This document shows positions 1 to 7,680 of a DNA stretch of 64,000 nucleotides, one piece after another. Source of the DNA: Sporosarcina gallistercoris. Its GTDB lineage: Bacteria; Bacillota; Bacilli; Bacillales_A; Planococcaceae. The stretch covers positions 124,001-188,000 of the forward strand of contig NZ_JACSQY010000006.1 in the NCBI RefSeq assembly GCF_014836415.1, given 5' to 3'. The notes beneath the pieces were generated by a model. The model worked only from the letters and a program-made list of their open reading frames with translations, had not been told where the DNA came from and did not search any database. Position 1 is the stretch's first letter. Every line of letters begins with the position of its first letter. The position numbers and the translations under genes were made by a program.

Positions 1-783
1 TTGAGAAAGATTGTACAAGCAACTGTTTTCCTGTTGGCATTCATATCGCTGACAGCTCCCGTTACTGCTGAGTCGGAGGGATCTGTTTCAACAGACAAAT
101 CTGAAGTGGCCGAGGGTCGAGAAGTGTATCCATTTACACCAGCAGTTGGATCGGAACTTATTGCTGATAACCCTCTATTGGAAGAGAAGCCCTCACTTAC
201 GTACACCGTACAACCTGGAGACAATTTATACCGAATTGCGATAGCGCACGCTGTACCTTTGCAATCATTAATTGAGTGGAACGGGCTCGCAAGCGAACTC
301 ATACACCCGGGAGATGTGCTGAATGTCTCCGTAGAGGCGGCGGGTTCAACGACGAACATGAAGAAGATGAAACAGGCTGTCGCGGCTGCACCGGTAACGA
401 AACAGAAATCGAATGCTGCACCTGCAGCTAAGCAAGTGGTGTCAACCAAAACTGCATCTGTTCCTAAGACGGTTCCGGCTTCAGCGGAAACAGGAAGAGA
501 ACTTACCATGACTGCAACTGCATATACCGCATATTGCAACGGATGTTCCGGAACGACCAAAATCGGCATAAACTTGCGTGCAAATCCGAACCAAAAAGTC
601 ATTGCGGTAGATCCATCCATCATTCCTCTTGGCTCCCGAGTATGGGTGGAAGGGTATGGTGAAGCAGTTGCTGGTGATACAGGCGGAGCGATTAAAGGAC
701 ATAAAATTGATGTGTTCATACCAGGGCTGGATTCTGCCATGGCTTGGGGCGTTAAAAAAGTTCGAGTCAAAATTTTACATTAA
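1..783 (+). CDS. Secreted LysM plus 3D-domain cell-wall protein (YocH/Rpf2-like)
   Basis: Probable exported cell-wall-binding protein that cleaves or remodels peptidoglycan. A hydrophobic signal peptide covers about residues 1-23. One LysM domain (about 67-110, starting YTVQPGDNLYRIA) should bind glycan strands. The C-terminal 3D domain (about 168-260) carries the aspartates that name the family, in AVDPSIIPLG, GDTGG and KIDVFIPG. The 3D fold resembles the double-psi barrel of MltA-type lytic enzymes. A low-complexity Ala/Lys linker joins the two domains. The gene opens with TTG at the very first base, so the ribosome binding site and any upstream start lie outside the window. A hairpin terminator follows immediately. 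Domain assignment is clear; the enzymatic activity is inferred from the family. Confidence 0.85.
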   Translation: MRKIVQATVFLLAFISLTAPVTAESEGSVSTDKSEVAEGREVYPFTPAVGSELIADNPLLEEKPSLTYTVQPGDNLYRIAIAHAVPLQSLIEWNGLASELIHPGDVLNVSVEAAGSTTNMKKMKQAVAAAPVTKQKSNAAPAAKQVVSTKTASVPKTVPASAETGRELTMTATAYTAYCNGCSGTTKIGINLRANPNQKVIAVDPSIIPLGSRVWVEGYGEAVAGDTGGAIKGHKIDVFIPGLDSAMAWGVKKVRVKILH

Positions 784-790
784 CCACTTA

Positions 791-818
791 ACCGGAGAGG
801 AGACTCTCCGGTTTTTTC
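791..818 (+). terminator. Rho-independent terminator of the LysM/3D gene
   Basis: An inverted repeat (ACCGGAGAG / CTCTCCGGT) is followed by a T run, 8 bases after the stop codon. Confidence 0.85.
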
Positions 819-896
819 TGCAAAGAATGCGGTTCTGATGTAAACTATATAGTGGTGAAGCATGTACATATCAGAACGGGATGGGAGTATGAAAAA

Positions 897-1751
897 ATGA
901 TGGATTGGAATAAGGAATTGAATCTTTATTTAATGGACAATATTACAACGATAACAGATGAATGGCTTGACCTCCGGGACTCAGGTAAGAAATCCATATA
1001 CTCCAGTGATGCAGGAACTGCCACTGAGGAAACATTAAGAGAGCAAAATAATTTGACGAATCGAACGATTGCCAGCAGTTTGTTAGGTCCAAGTGGAAAC
1101 TTTGAAGAACAAAAAGAGGAATGGGCGGAACTGATTGCGAAGAGCCGTCTTGCATCCAATACATCGATAGCTGAAGTGGTCGATGCCCTCAGTCGTGTAC
1201 GAAAGGTATTTTGGCGACAAGTGGAACGATTTGTCGGACAGCAAACTGAAACAGTTCCTGTTACGGTTGTCTTGCAGTGGGGTGAGACAATCCATGTAGC
1301 TTTCGACGAATTACTGACAGCATTCTCTGCTATGTACTTCAAATTAATGACAACGCGTTTAAATGCCCAACAAAGTCTAATTGTTGAGCTGAGTTCCCCC
1401 ATTATAAAAATAAATGAGACGATCGGGATTTTACCACTAGTTGGAGATATAGATACCGAACGAGCAAAAGCGATTTTAGAAGTTGTTCCTGCTAGATGTA
1501 TGGAAGCGGGAATCATAAAATTATTTATCGACTTATCAGGTGTTTCAATTATCGATACAATGGTTGCCAACCAACTATTCGAAGTCATCCAAGTGCTTAA
1601 CTTGCTTGGTGTTAAGTCGACCATCACTGGAATTCGTCCTGAAATTGCCCAGACTTCCATCCAATTAGGATTGGATTTCTCAACGATTGACACGCATAGT
1701 TCGTTGCAACAAGCGTTGAAAGACAAGTATATTGTGGAGAAAGTGGACTGA
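897..1751 (+). CDS. RsbR-type stressosome protein with C-terminal STAS domain
   Basis: Likely an RsbR paralogue, a scaffold protein of the stressosome that feeds environmental signals to the general stress sigma factor pathway. About residues 1-155 are helical and divergent, as in the RsbR N-terminal sensor domain. The STAS domain runs from about 165 to 275 and contains DLSGVSIIDTMVANQLF, the segment that carries the phosphorylatable Ser/Thr in this family. The ATG at 897 is chosen because GGGAG lies 9 bases upstream; an in-frame GTG at 852 would add 15 residues and has a poorer context. No rsb partner genes are adjacent, so it stands alone, as RsbR paralogues often do. The particular signal sensed is unknown. 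Confidence 0.8.
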   Translation: MMDWNKELNLYLMDNITTITDEWLDLRDSGKKSIYSSDAGTATEETLREQNNLTNRTIASSLLGPSGNFEEQKEEWAELIAKSRLASNTSIAEVVDALSRVRKVFWRQVERFVGQQTETVPVTVVLQWGETIHVAFDELLTAFSAMYFKLMTTRLNAQQSLIVELSSPIIKINETIGILPLVGDIDTERAKAILEVVPARCMEAGIIKLFIDLSGVSIIDTMVANQLFEVIQVLNLLGVKSTITGIRPEIAQTSIQLGLDFSTIDTHSSLQQALKDKYIVEKVD

Positions 1752-1819
1752 AGCATGTGCAAAATGAGCTTGGATGAACCTTGATCTTTTTCAGTTCATA
1801 ATAGCTAGGAGGAATCGAA

Positions 1820-2647
1820 ATGACCAATAAAAAAATCGTGTTTTTTGACTTGGATGGGACGTTGATGAGTCACGATAAAACCATCTTACCGTCAACAAAA
1901 GAGGCATTGCACGCACTTCGGAAAAAAGGAATTATTACTGTTATCTGTACAGGACGGGCACCTAGAATGTTCCAGGAACTGATTACAGAACTAGAATTCG
2001 ATTCGTACATTTCGATGAATGGACAGCATGTAGTCTATGAGGGGAAAGAATTGTTCTCTAATCCGATGGATAAGGAAATCCTTACTGAATTGAGTAAGCA
2101 TGCGAAAGAGAGAGGACATGGGATCACGTACTCCAATTCCGAAGTATTTGCTGTAAACGAGGCAGAGCATCCCCTTGTTGCGGGAAGTTTAGGACGTTTG
2201 AAACTGGATTACCCGAGTGTGGATGAAGCCATCTACTCACATTCCCCTGTTCACCAGATCCAGCTATATGGAAATGTGGAGGACATACAGCCCTATATGG
2301 ACCGCTATCAAAATGATTATGAATTTATCCGTTGGGATGAAAACGCGGTGGACATGCTTCCTAAAGGGGCATCTAAAGCGGTCGGTATCCTGAAAGTGAT
2401 GGAGCATCTTAACATCACCGTTGAAAACAGTTATGCTTTCGGAGATGGGCCGAACGATTTTGAGATGATTGAATGTGTTGGAACAGGAATCGCGATGGGG
2501 AATGCCATACCGGAACTGAAGGAAAAAGCGGACCTTGTGACAGATACGTGTTCCAATGACGGCATTATGAAAGGGTTACTAGCCTGTGGGCTGTTAGAAG
2601 AAGTTGATGTTCCTTTGTATCTTAAATCACTCATGTATCCTTCATAA
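1820..2647 (+). CDS. Cof-type HAD-superfamily phosphatase
   Basis: Cytoplasmic phosphatase of the HAD IIB (Cof) subfamily, related to Bacillus YkrA/YwpJ-type sugar-phosphate or flavin-phosphate phosphatases. Motif I, FFDLDGTLMS (about residues 7-16), supplies the nucleophilic and acid/base aspartates. KGASKAVGI (about 189) carries the conserved lysine, and GDGPNDFEM (about 213) is the metal-binding motif IV. The length of 275 residues is normal. A strong AGGAGG at 1807-1812 sets the ATG start. The gene is monocistronic with its own terminator. The substrate cannot be deduced from sequence. Confidence 0.85.
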   Translation: MTNKKIVFFDLDGTLMSHDKTILPSTKEALHALRKKGIITVICTGRAPRMFQELITELEFDSYISMNGQHVVYEGKELFSNPMDKEILTELSKHAKERGHGITYSNSEVFAVNEAEHPLVAGSLGRLKLDYPSVDEAIYSHSPVHQIQLYGNVEDIQPYMDRYQNDYEFIRWDENAVDMLPKGASKAVGILKVMEHLNITVENSYAFGDGPNDFEMIECVGTGIAMGNAIPELKEKADLVTDTCSNDGIMKGLLACGLLEEVDVPLYLKSLMYPS

Positions 2648-2681
2648 GCTTTCGTTGTAAATGTATTCTAATAGAAAATGC

Positions 2682-2717
2682 ACCTGCTATGCTTCGGCTC
2701 CAATAGCAGGTTTTTTT
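2682..2717 (+). terminator. Terminator after HAD phosphatase gene
   Basis: ACCTGCTAT and ATAGCAGGT form a stem, followed by seven T residues. Confidence 0.85.
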
Positions 2718-2860
2718 GCGTCCAATTCATCCTGTTTTCGATAAATACGAAGAACTGTTACCGTTCAATTCAAGGGCGTTCGAGAAGCAGTATGCGTTTT
2801 CACTCATTATTTGTATAACAGATCCGTGAGCCATAAAAGCTGGAAGGATACAAAAATAGT

Positions 2861-2890
2861 TTGACAGGTTACATTGAGAATGGTTATCAT
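2861..2890 (+). promoter_or_regulatory. Sigma-A promoter of the heme/iron uptake operon
   Basis: A consensus -35 TTGACA (2861-2866) is followed after 18 bases by a -10-like TATCAT (2885-2890). The -10 lies inside the Fur-like operator, the classic arrangement for iron repression. Confidence 0.65.
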
Positions 2891-2911
2891 TGATATTGAA
2901 ATTCATTCTCA
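2875..2911 (+). promoter_or_regulatory. Tandem Fur boxes
   Basis: TGAGAATGGTTATCA (2875-2889) matches the 7-1-7 Fur consensus TGATAATnATTATCA at 12 of 14 informative positions. A second imperfect copy, TGAAATTCATTCTCA, occupies 2897-2911 and recurs upstream of the PfeT-type ATPase at 42113-42127. The first box overlaps the -10, so iron-loaded Fur should repress the operon. Confidence 0.75.
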
Positions 2912-2967
2912 ATTAGAATCTGAGGATGCCAAGGAAACACAACAATACATATGTAGGGGGAACTGAA

Positions 2968-3948
2968 TTGAGAAAGATTTTAATTGGATTATCCATTGGT
3001 TTGCTTGCAGTGTTAACTGCGTGTGGACCAACAGAGAAAGAGGAAGTTGAAAAAGAAACACCTGTAACGGGCGAAAATGAGCAAGTAGAGAAGACGGATG
3101 CGAATACAGCTGACGGTGTGGATGAAAAGGAACTGAAAGATACACTTGCCGAATTCCCGGAAGGTTCACCTGAACGGATTATCACCACATCTGTGCCTTT
3201 AGCAGAGATGCTTGATTTGCTGGATGTCACACCAGTGGGAGTGCCAACTTCGACAAACCCGCTACCGGCGAACTTTGAAAAGATCGATCAAATCGGATCT
3301 CCAATGCAGCCGGATCTTGAAGTGGTTACGAGTTTGACGCCGGATTTAATCTTAGGGGCGGAATCATTACGTAGCACGCTGGATAAAAGCCTAGAAGGCA
3401 TGGATCTACCAACGGCTTATCTGCCAACTGATTCGTTCGATGATCTGAAACTCAGTTTCAAAGCACTCGGAACATACTTCGATAAGACGGAGGAAATGGA
3501 CAAAGTACTTAACCAATTAGCTTCTAAAGAGAATGAATTAACAGAGCAAGGAAAAGGGAAAGAACTGCCTAGTGCATTGCTCGTTATCGGTACTGCAGAT
3601 TCGTTCATGGTCATGAATGATGAATCTTATGTTGGGAGCTTGGTAAAAAAACTGGGTGCAGACAATATCGCGACGTCGGTCTTGAAAGTGAAAGATCGTT
3701 ATTCACCGATTAATATGGAAGACGTTGTCGTTGCAGACCCAGACATTATCCTCGTACTAGCTTCAGGAGATCATGGTGCTTCAGAAGACGCTTTCAAAAA
3801 AGAAGTAGAAAGCAATGATACATGGACAAAACTGTCTGCTTATCAAAACGACAAAATCGAAGTATTGGACTACGGAGTATTTGGTGTCACGTCTATTAAA
3901 AATGCAGAAAAGGCGCTTACCGATATCTCAACTTATTTTTATGAATGA
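2968..3948 (+). CDS. isdE: Heme/siderophore ABC transporter substrate-binding lipoprotein (IsdE-like)
   Basis: Membrane-anchored receptor that hands heme or a ferric siderophore to the permease encoded next. The lipobox LTAC places the lipidated cysteine at residue 19 after a basic, hydrophobic signal peptide, followed by an acidic linker. The periplasmic-binding fold resembles remembered IsdE sequence in the stretch around GVPTSTNPLP and MQPDLEVVTSL. The TTG at 2968 is chosen over an ATG at 2926 because GGGGGAAC lies just before it and translation then begins exactly at the signal peptide. It is the first gene of an operon under the Fur boxes. A downstream HugZ-like gene favours heme as ligand, but a siderophore cannot be excluded. 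Confidence 0.8.
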   Translation: MRKILIGLSIGLLAVLTACGPTEKEEVEKETPVTGENEQVEKTDANTADGVDEKELKDTLAEFPEGSPERIITTSVPLAEMLDLLDVTPVGVPTSTNPLPANFEKIDQIGSPMQPDLEVVTSLTPDLILGAESLRSTLDKSLEGMDLPTAYLPTDSFDDLKLSFKALGTYFDKTEEMDKVLNQLASKENELTEQGKGKELPSALLVIGTADSFMVMNDESYVGSLVKKLGADNIATSVLKVKDRYSPINMEDVVVADPDIILVLASGDHGASEDAFKKEVESNDTWTKLSAYQNDKIEVLDYGVFGVTSIKNAEKALTDISTYFYE

Positions 3949-3965
3949 AGAGAGGTGAGCGTCGC

Positions 3966-4952
3966 ATGACTAAATCTCGAAGCGGAATCATTGTTGTCAT
4001 TACGTTTCTTCTAGCAATTGCGGCAGCGGTGATCGCGATCGGATTAGGAAGTGTTCGAATCTCAGTACCTGATATTTTAGAGACACTCCTTCACTCAACG
4101 GCGGGCAATGTAAATGACACGATTATTTTCAATATTCGATTGCCACGTGTGATTTTGGCATTGATTATCGGGGCGAATATCGCGATTTCCGGGGCAATCT
4201 TGCAAGCTGTCATGGGAAATCCACTCGCAGATCCAGGTCTAACGGGAGTAACGAGTGGTGCGGCTGTTTTTGTCCTAGTCATTATGCTTGCGAAGCCTGA
4301 GTACACCCACTTCATGCCGCTCGCTGCACTTATTGGTGGGTTGCTGGCAGCGACGATTGTCTATGCGCTAGCATGGCGAAGAAACGGGATATCTCCTATT
4401 TCAATTATCTTGGCGGGAGTTGCGGTCAATGCACTGTGTGGAGGGGTGGTTGGTTATTTATCGATTATTTACAGTGACCGCCTTCCTTCTGCCGTCCAAT
4501 GGATGAATGGAAGTTTAGCAGCAAAGGGGAATTCAGTCGTTACCATGATACTTCCCTATGCAATCGTTGGTTGGATTTTATCCTTCTTTGCGATCAGAAA
4601 AGCAAATGTGATTCGAATGGGAGACCAAGTTGCCGCCAACCTAGGCGAAAGCGTCAATCGTATCCGAATTCTGCTTTCAATATTGGCTGTGTTTTTAGCA
4701 GCCATTTCTGTTGCGGCAATTGGAATGATTGGATTTGTCGGGCTCATCGTACCTCATATGGCTAGATTTTTAGTTGGCTCCAACTACAAGTATATGATGC
4801 CGATGAGTATGGCACTTGGTGCATTGGTATTGTTAGTTGCAGATACTGGTGGAAGAACATTATTTTCACCGCTTGAAATTCCTGCGGGGATCCTTATGGC
4901 GGTAATTGGAGGACCTTATTTCCTGTATTTGATGAGAAGGAGTGTGTTCTAA
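3966..4952 (+). CDS. FecCD-family iron/heme ABC transporter permease
   Basis: Integral membrane subunit (about 328 residues, 9-10 predicted helices) of the BtuC/FecCD family. The conserved core GNPLADPGLTGVTSGAAVF and the near-terminal GLIVPHMARFLVG segment, which contacts the ATPase, are both present. The ATG at 3966 has GAGAGGTGAG at good spacing; an ATG at 3945 overlapping the previous stop would add seven charged residues. Only one permease gene is present, so the channel is presumably a homodimer. It works with the lipoprotein upstream and the ATPase downstream, whose start lies two bases after this stop. Confidence 0.88.
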   Translation: MTKSRSGIIVVITFLLAIAAAVIAIGLGSVRISVPDILETLLHSTAGNVNDTIIFNIRLPRVILALIIGANIAISGAILQAVMGNPLADPGLTGVTSGAAVFVLVIMLAKPEYTHFMPLAALIGGLLAATIVYALAWRRNGISPISIILAGVAVNALCGGVVGYLSIIYSDRLPSAVQWMNGSLAAKGNSVVTMILPYAIVGWILSFFAIRKANVIRMGDQVAANLGESVNRIRILLSILAVFLAAISVAAIGMIGFVGLIVPHMARFLVGSNYKYMMPMSMALGALVLLVADTGGRTLFSPLEIPAGILMAVIGGPYFLYLMRRSVF

Positions 4953-4953
4953 G

Positions 4954-5733
4954 ATGTTGACGGTAAACTCAATTTCCATTCAATATGAACAGAAAAAGGT
5001 TATCAACGATTTCTCCTTTAATGTGGATGAAGGAGAAGTGGTATCGATTATCGGGCCGAATGGGTCAGGGAAGTCGACATTACTCAAATCGATTTCCCGT
5101 CAGCTGCCGTACGAATCTGGTTCAGTGGAACTGGACGGAATGAACATCAAGGCGATGAATCCGAAACAGATTGCCCGAAAGCTGTGCATGCTTAGTCAAA
5201 AAAATCAGGCACCAAGTGATATGACGGTATACGATCTTGTATCGTACGGGAGATATCCTCATAAGCGTTGGTTTGAAAAACTGACCAACGATGACCGGGA
5301 CATTATCGAGTGGGCCATTAAAAAAACACATTTAACGGATTATCTAGAACGAACTGTCGTGTCCCTTTCAGGGGGTGAGTCCCAGCGTGCGTGGATTGCG
5401 ATGGCACTCGCACAACGACCGCAAATCCTTCTTTTGGATGAACCCACGACATATCTGGACATCTCACATCAGCACGAAGTCCTTGAACTTGTTCGAGAAC
5501 TGAATGAAGAGATGGGTATGACAGTCGTCATGGTGCTGCATGATCTAAACCAGGCATCGCATTATAGCGATCGAGTTATCGTCGTACATAGTGGTAAGAA
5601 GGCGATGTGTGGTACGCCCGATGAGGTCATGACAACGGAGATGATCCGGGAAGTGTATAGAATGGATTCTGAAGTGATATATAGCCATGCAGAACGAAAA
5701 CCACGTATTCATTTATTACGGACAGCACGATAA
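4954..5733 (+). CDS. Iron/heme ABC transporter ATP-binding protein (FepC/FecE family)
   Basis: Cytoplasmic ATPase that powers the FecCD permease. Walker A is GPNGSGKST (about 36-44), the signature is LSGGESQRAW (about 133), Walker B is ILLLDEPT (about 153), and the switch histidine lies in VMVLHDLNQASHYSD. The length of 259 residues is typical. AAGGAG at 4937-4942 fits the ATG at 4954; a GTG at 4942 inside the previous gene is less likely. It forms the third gene of the Fur-controlled operon. Confidence 0.9.
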   Translation: MLTVNSISIQYEQKKVINDFSFNVDEGEVVSIIGPNGSGKSTLLKSISRQLPYESGSVELDGMNIKAMNPKQIARKLCMLSQKNQAPSDMTVYDLVSYGRYPHKRWFEKLTNDDRDIIEWAIKKTHLTDYLERTVVSLSGGESQRAWIAMALAQRPQILLLDEPTTYLDISHQHEVLELVRELNEEMGMTVVMVLHDLNQASHYSDRVIVVHSGKKAMCGTPDEVMTTEMIREVYRMDSEVIYSHAERKPRIHLLRTAR

Positions 5734-5756
5734 TTACTTTATTGGAGGGATGCCAC

Positions 5757-6266
5757 ATGGCGAAAGCAATCGATCTTGAAAAATACAAAAATTCTTATTT
5801 GGAATTTATGGAGACGCGTAAAAGTCTTGTCCTATCTATGTTAGATGGAGAAGGAAAACCGTTTACAAGTTGTGCTCCATTTGTGAAGAAGCATGGCAAC
5901 CTGTACATTTACATAAGCCAAGTTGCAGAACATTATTACCATATGGAGAATAGTGAGTGGATCGATGCAATGCTGATTGCGGATGAATCTACAACGAAAA
6001 ATCCATTTGCAACAGAGCGTATACGATTACGCTGCACACCAAAAAATATTGGAAACGATGGACACGATGACATTTTCGACTTGTTCAATGAACAGTTCGA
6101 TTCGAAATTGCTGGATGTGCTCCGTGGGCTCGACTTTTCACTATTCGAACTGACACCATCAATGGGGCGTTATGTTGTTGGATTTGGAATGGCATTCGAT
6201 GTGAACATCTCTGGAGATGTATTCACACACGTTGTTGTGGACAAAAAGAACAAAGCCAACGTCTAA
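5757..6266 (+). CDS. HugZ-like heme-utilisation protein (pyridoxamine-phosphate-oxidase fold)
   Basis: A protein of 169 residues with the split-barrel FMN-binding fold typical of HugZ/HutZ heme-degrading or heme-handling proteins. The segment SYLEFMETRKSLVLSMLD and the following SCAPFVKKHGNLYIYISQVAEHYYHM fit that family. It starts 24 bases after the transporter ATPase with GGAGGG before the ATG. Placement in a Fur-controlled uptake operon suggests it releases iron from imported heme or chaperones it. Which of these it does cannot be told from sequence. Confidence 0.7.
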   Translation: MAKAIDLEKYKNSYLEFMETRKSLVLSMLDGEGKPFTSCAPFVKKHGNLYIYISQVAEHYYHMENSEWIDAMLIADESTTKNPFATERIRLRCTPKNIGNDGHDDIFDLFNEQFDSKLLDVLRGLDFSLFELTPSMGRYVVGFGMAFDVNISGDVFTHVVVDKKNKANV

Positions 6267-6291
6267 TTCTAACCTAGAGGAGAATGTCCAA

Positions 6292-6714
6292 ATGTCTTAT
6301 TCGACTGTACTCCCACTATGGGAGGCACTGCGACAACGATTTACGCATACAACTTCAGCGTTGCCGGAATCGGATCTTAATTTGACGCTAGGAAAGTCTT
6401 CGATCCGCGCGCTTCTCTATCATACGGCTGAAGTTGAATATATGTTTGCAGAGTGGTTCTTCGGAAAAACGAAACCTGAATATCCTGCTCAAACGTCATC
6501 CGATTCGATACAGCAACTTGTGGAGTTACTGGCAGCTTCTAATGCTCATTTCGTAGCTGCAATGAAAGAACTACCTGAAGAAGATTGGAGGGCTCCTATA
6601 GAATCGCCTATGGGAGTCTCTTCACCGCTAGAAGCAGTAGGACGTCTGATGTACCATACCGGCATGCACGCTGGACAGATTTCATTGATCCAGCAAAATG
6701 GCTCATGTGAATAG
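6292..6714 (+). CDS. DinB-fold putative metal-dependent protein
   Basis: A small four-helix-bundle protein (140 residues) of the DinB/YfiT type. Candidate metal-ligand histidines appear in LLYHTAEVEYMFAEW and in MYHTGMHAGQISLI. It starts 26 bases after the HugZ-like stop behind AGAGGAGAA, so it is probably the last gene of the heme operon. DinB-fold proteins include thiol-dependent enzymes (bacillithiol transferases), but no specific function can be assigned. Its terminator hairpin has been invaded by an insertion element. Confidence 0.7.
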   Translation: MSYSTVLPLWEALRQRFTHTTSALPESDLNLTLGKSSIRALLYHTAEVEYMFAEWFFGKTKPEYPAQTSSDSIQQLVELLAASNAHFVAAMKELPEEDWRAPIESPMGVSSPLEAVGRLMYHTGMHAGQISLIQQNGSCE

Positions 6715-6733
6715 GATAGAAATACAATATAAA

Positions 6734-6759
6734 ACACACCTTCTTTACGGAAGGTGTGT
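6734..6759 (+). terminator. Terminator hairpin, left target-site copy of element A
   Basis: ACACACCTT and AAGGTGTGT form a stem preceded by an A run. The T run that should follow now lies beyond the matching copy at 7637-7660, on the far side of the inserted element. Bases 6736-6759 match 7637-7660 at 21 of 24 positions. Confidence 0.8.
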
Positions 6760-6836
6760 GAGACTGTAGACAAACTCCAGAAATCACGGGGATTGCCTAC
6801 AGTCTTTTTCTTTTACAATAGTATTAACTAGGAAAA

Positions 6837-6964
6837 GTTGATTTCCGCTACGAGCGGACGCTTTCCGAGGGGCTTGCCCTCAGCCGCTTCCCTCGCTTTG
6901 CTCAGTCCAGGGTCTTCGAGCTTCGCTGATCCCTACGGAGTCGCCGCTCTCCGCTACAATCAAC
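6837..6964 (+). repeat. GC-rich subterminal module, left, copy A
   Basis: A roughly 128-bp unit beginning GTTGATTTCCGCT and ending in AATCAAC. It is related to the right module of the same element in inverted orientation and to the modules in copies B and C. Confidence 0.75.
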
Positions 6965-6991
6965 AGAATCTCCCAACAATCAAATGAGGTG

Positions 6992-7420
6992 ATGGAAATG
7001 ATGACGAAGAATCAAGTTAATGAACGGGAACAGATGGAAATGCTTACAATCGAACAGTTAGTTCCACAAGACCATTTGGTTCGTAAATTAGATGCAGCAA
7101 TTGATTTTTCTTTCATTTATCCATTGGTTGAAAGACTGTATTCGGTATAGGGAAGATCTAGCATAAATATTGTTGTACTCAATAAAATGATAAACATTCA
7201 ATACATTAAGTGCGTTCTGGGTTGTCCATCGCCAACTATGCTTCCTCTTTGCACCAGCAAAGACGCGTCCAACGGTCTCTTTACATTTCCATAGACTTTC
7301 TCTGATTTCATATCAGTTTCTCAAGTCTTCGGTTACATCTAGTTAGACTTGCTAGGTGGACAAGGAGTCCACCAACTGCATTCTTTGCTTGAAAGATATG
7401 AATGTCTCCTAAGAAATTCA
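6992..7420 (+). pseudogene. Transposase remnant (IS1182 family), copy A, with inverted 3' part
   Basis: The first roughly 50 codons are intact and encode the family N-terminus (LTIEQLVPQDHLVRKLDAA), ending at a TAG at 7148. After a junction near 7190, fragments of the transposase C-terminus lie on the minus strand (about 7210-7410, recognisable by alignment with copy C). The centre of the gene, with the catalytic residues, is missing. The same N-terminus plus inverted C-terminus arrangement occurs in copy B. Confidence 0.75.
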
Positions 7421-7544
7421 GTTGATTGAAGTGCAGGACGGCGACTCCTGGGGATCAGCGCAGCGCGAAGACCCCGCAGAAGCGAAGCGACGAGGAGGCT
7501 GAGGGCAAGCCCCCGGAAAGCGCCCGTCCGGAACGGAGATCAAC
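7421..7544 (-). repeat. GC-rich subterminal module, right, copy A
   Basis: The reverse complement begins GTTGATCTCCGTTCCGG and ends AATCAAC. It is the inward-facing partner of 6837-6964. Confidence 0.75.
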
Positions 7545-7636
7545 GGCCAGTTATCCTTCATTTTCAGAGTCAACTATGCAAAAAGACAAAAGGGCTGGAA
7601 ATCAAATTGATTCCCAGCCCTTTTGTCTACAGTCTG

Positions 7637-7664
7637 ACACCTCTTTTCCGGAAGGTGTGTTTTG
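7637..7664 (+). terminator. Terminator hairpin, right target-site copy of element A
   Basis: ACACCTCTTTTCCGGAAGGTGTGT followed by TTTT, split here as ACACCTC and GAAGGTGTGT arms. It is the second copy of the 6736-6759 hairpin and keeps the T run. Confidence 0.75.
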
Positions 7665-7680
7665 TTGGTGAAACTTATTA

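Larger units (their letters stand above)
6760..7636 (+). mobile_element. IS1182-like non-autonomous element, copy A
   Basis: An 877-bp element bounded by near-perfect inverted repeats (left gAGACTGTAGACAAA, right TTTGTCTACAGTCTg). The left end can itself fold (AGACTGTAG ... CTACAGTCT) and the right end contains a GGGCTGG / CCCAGCCC hairpin, so both ends resemble terminators. Inside are two inward-facing GC-rich modules and the 5' and inverted 3' fragments of a transposase gene. The central DDE region is absent, so the copy cannot move by itself. A 24-bp target duplication made of a terminator hairpin flanks it. Copies B (28957-29946) and C (42323-43202) are related. Confidence 0.8.

Noticed and set aside
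926..1762. Long open frame on the minus strand opposite the RsbR-like gene
   Set aside because: It mirrors a clear STAS-domain gene, has no ribosome binding site and encodes no recognisable domain.
7426..7671. Open frame through the right GC-rich module of element A
   Set aside because: It follows repeat sequence and the element end, without a ribosome binding site; repeats give long frames by composition.
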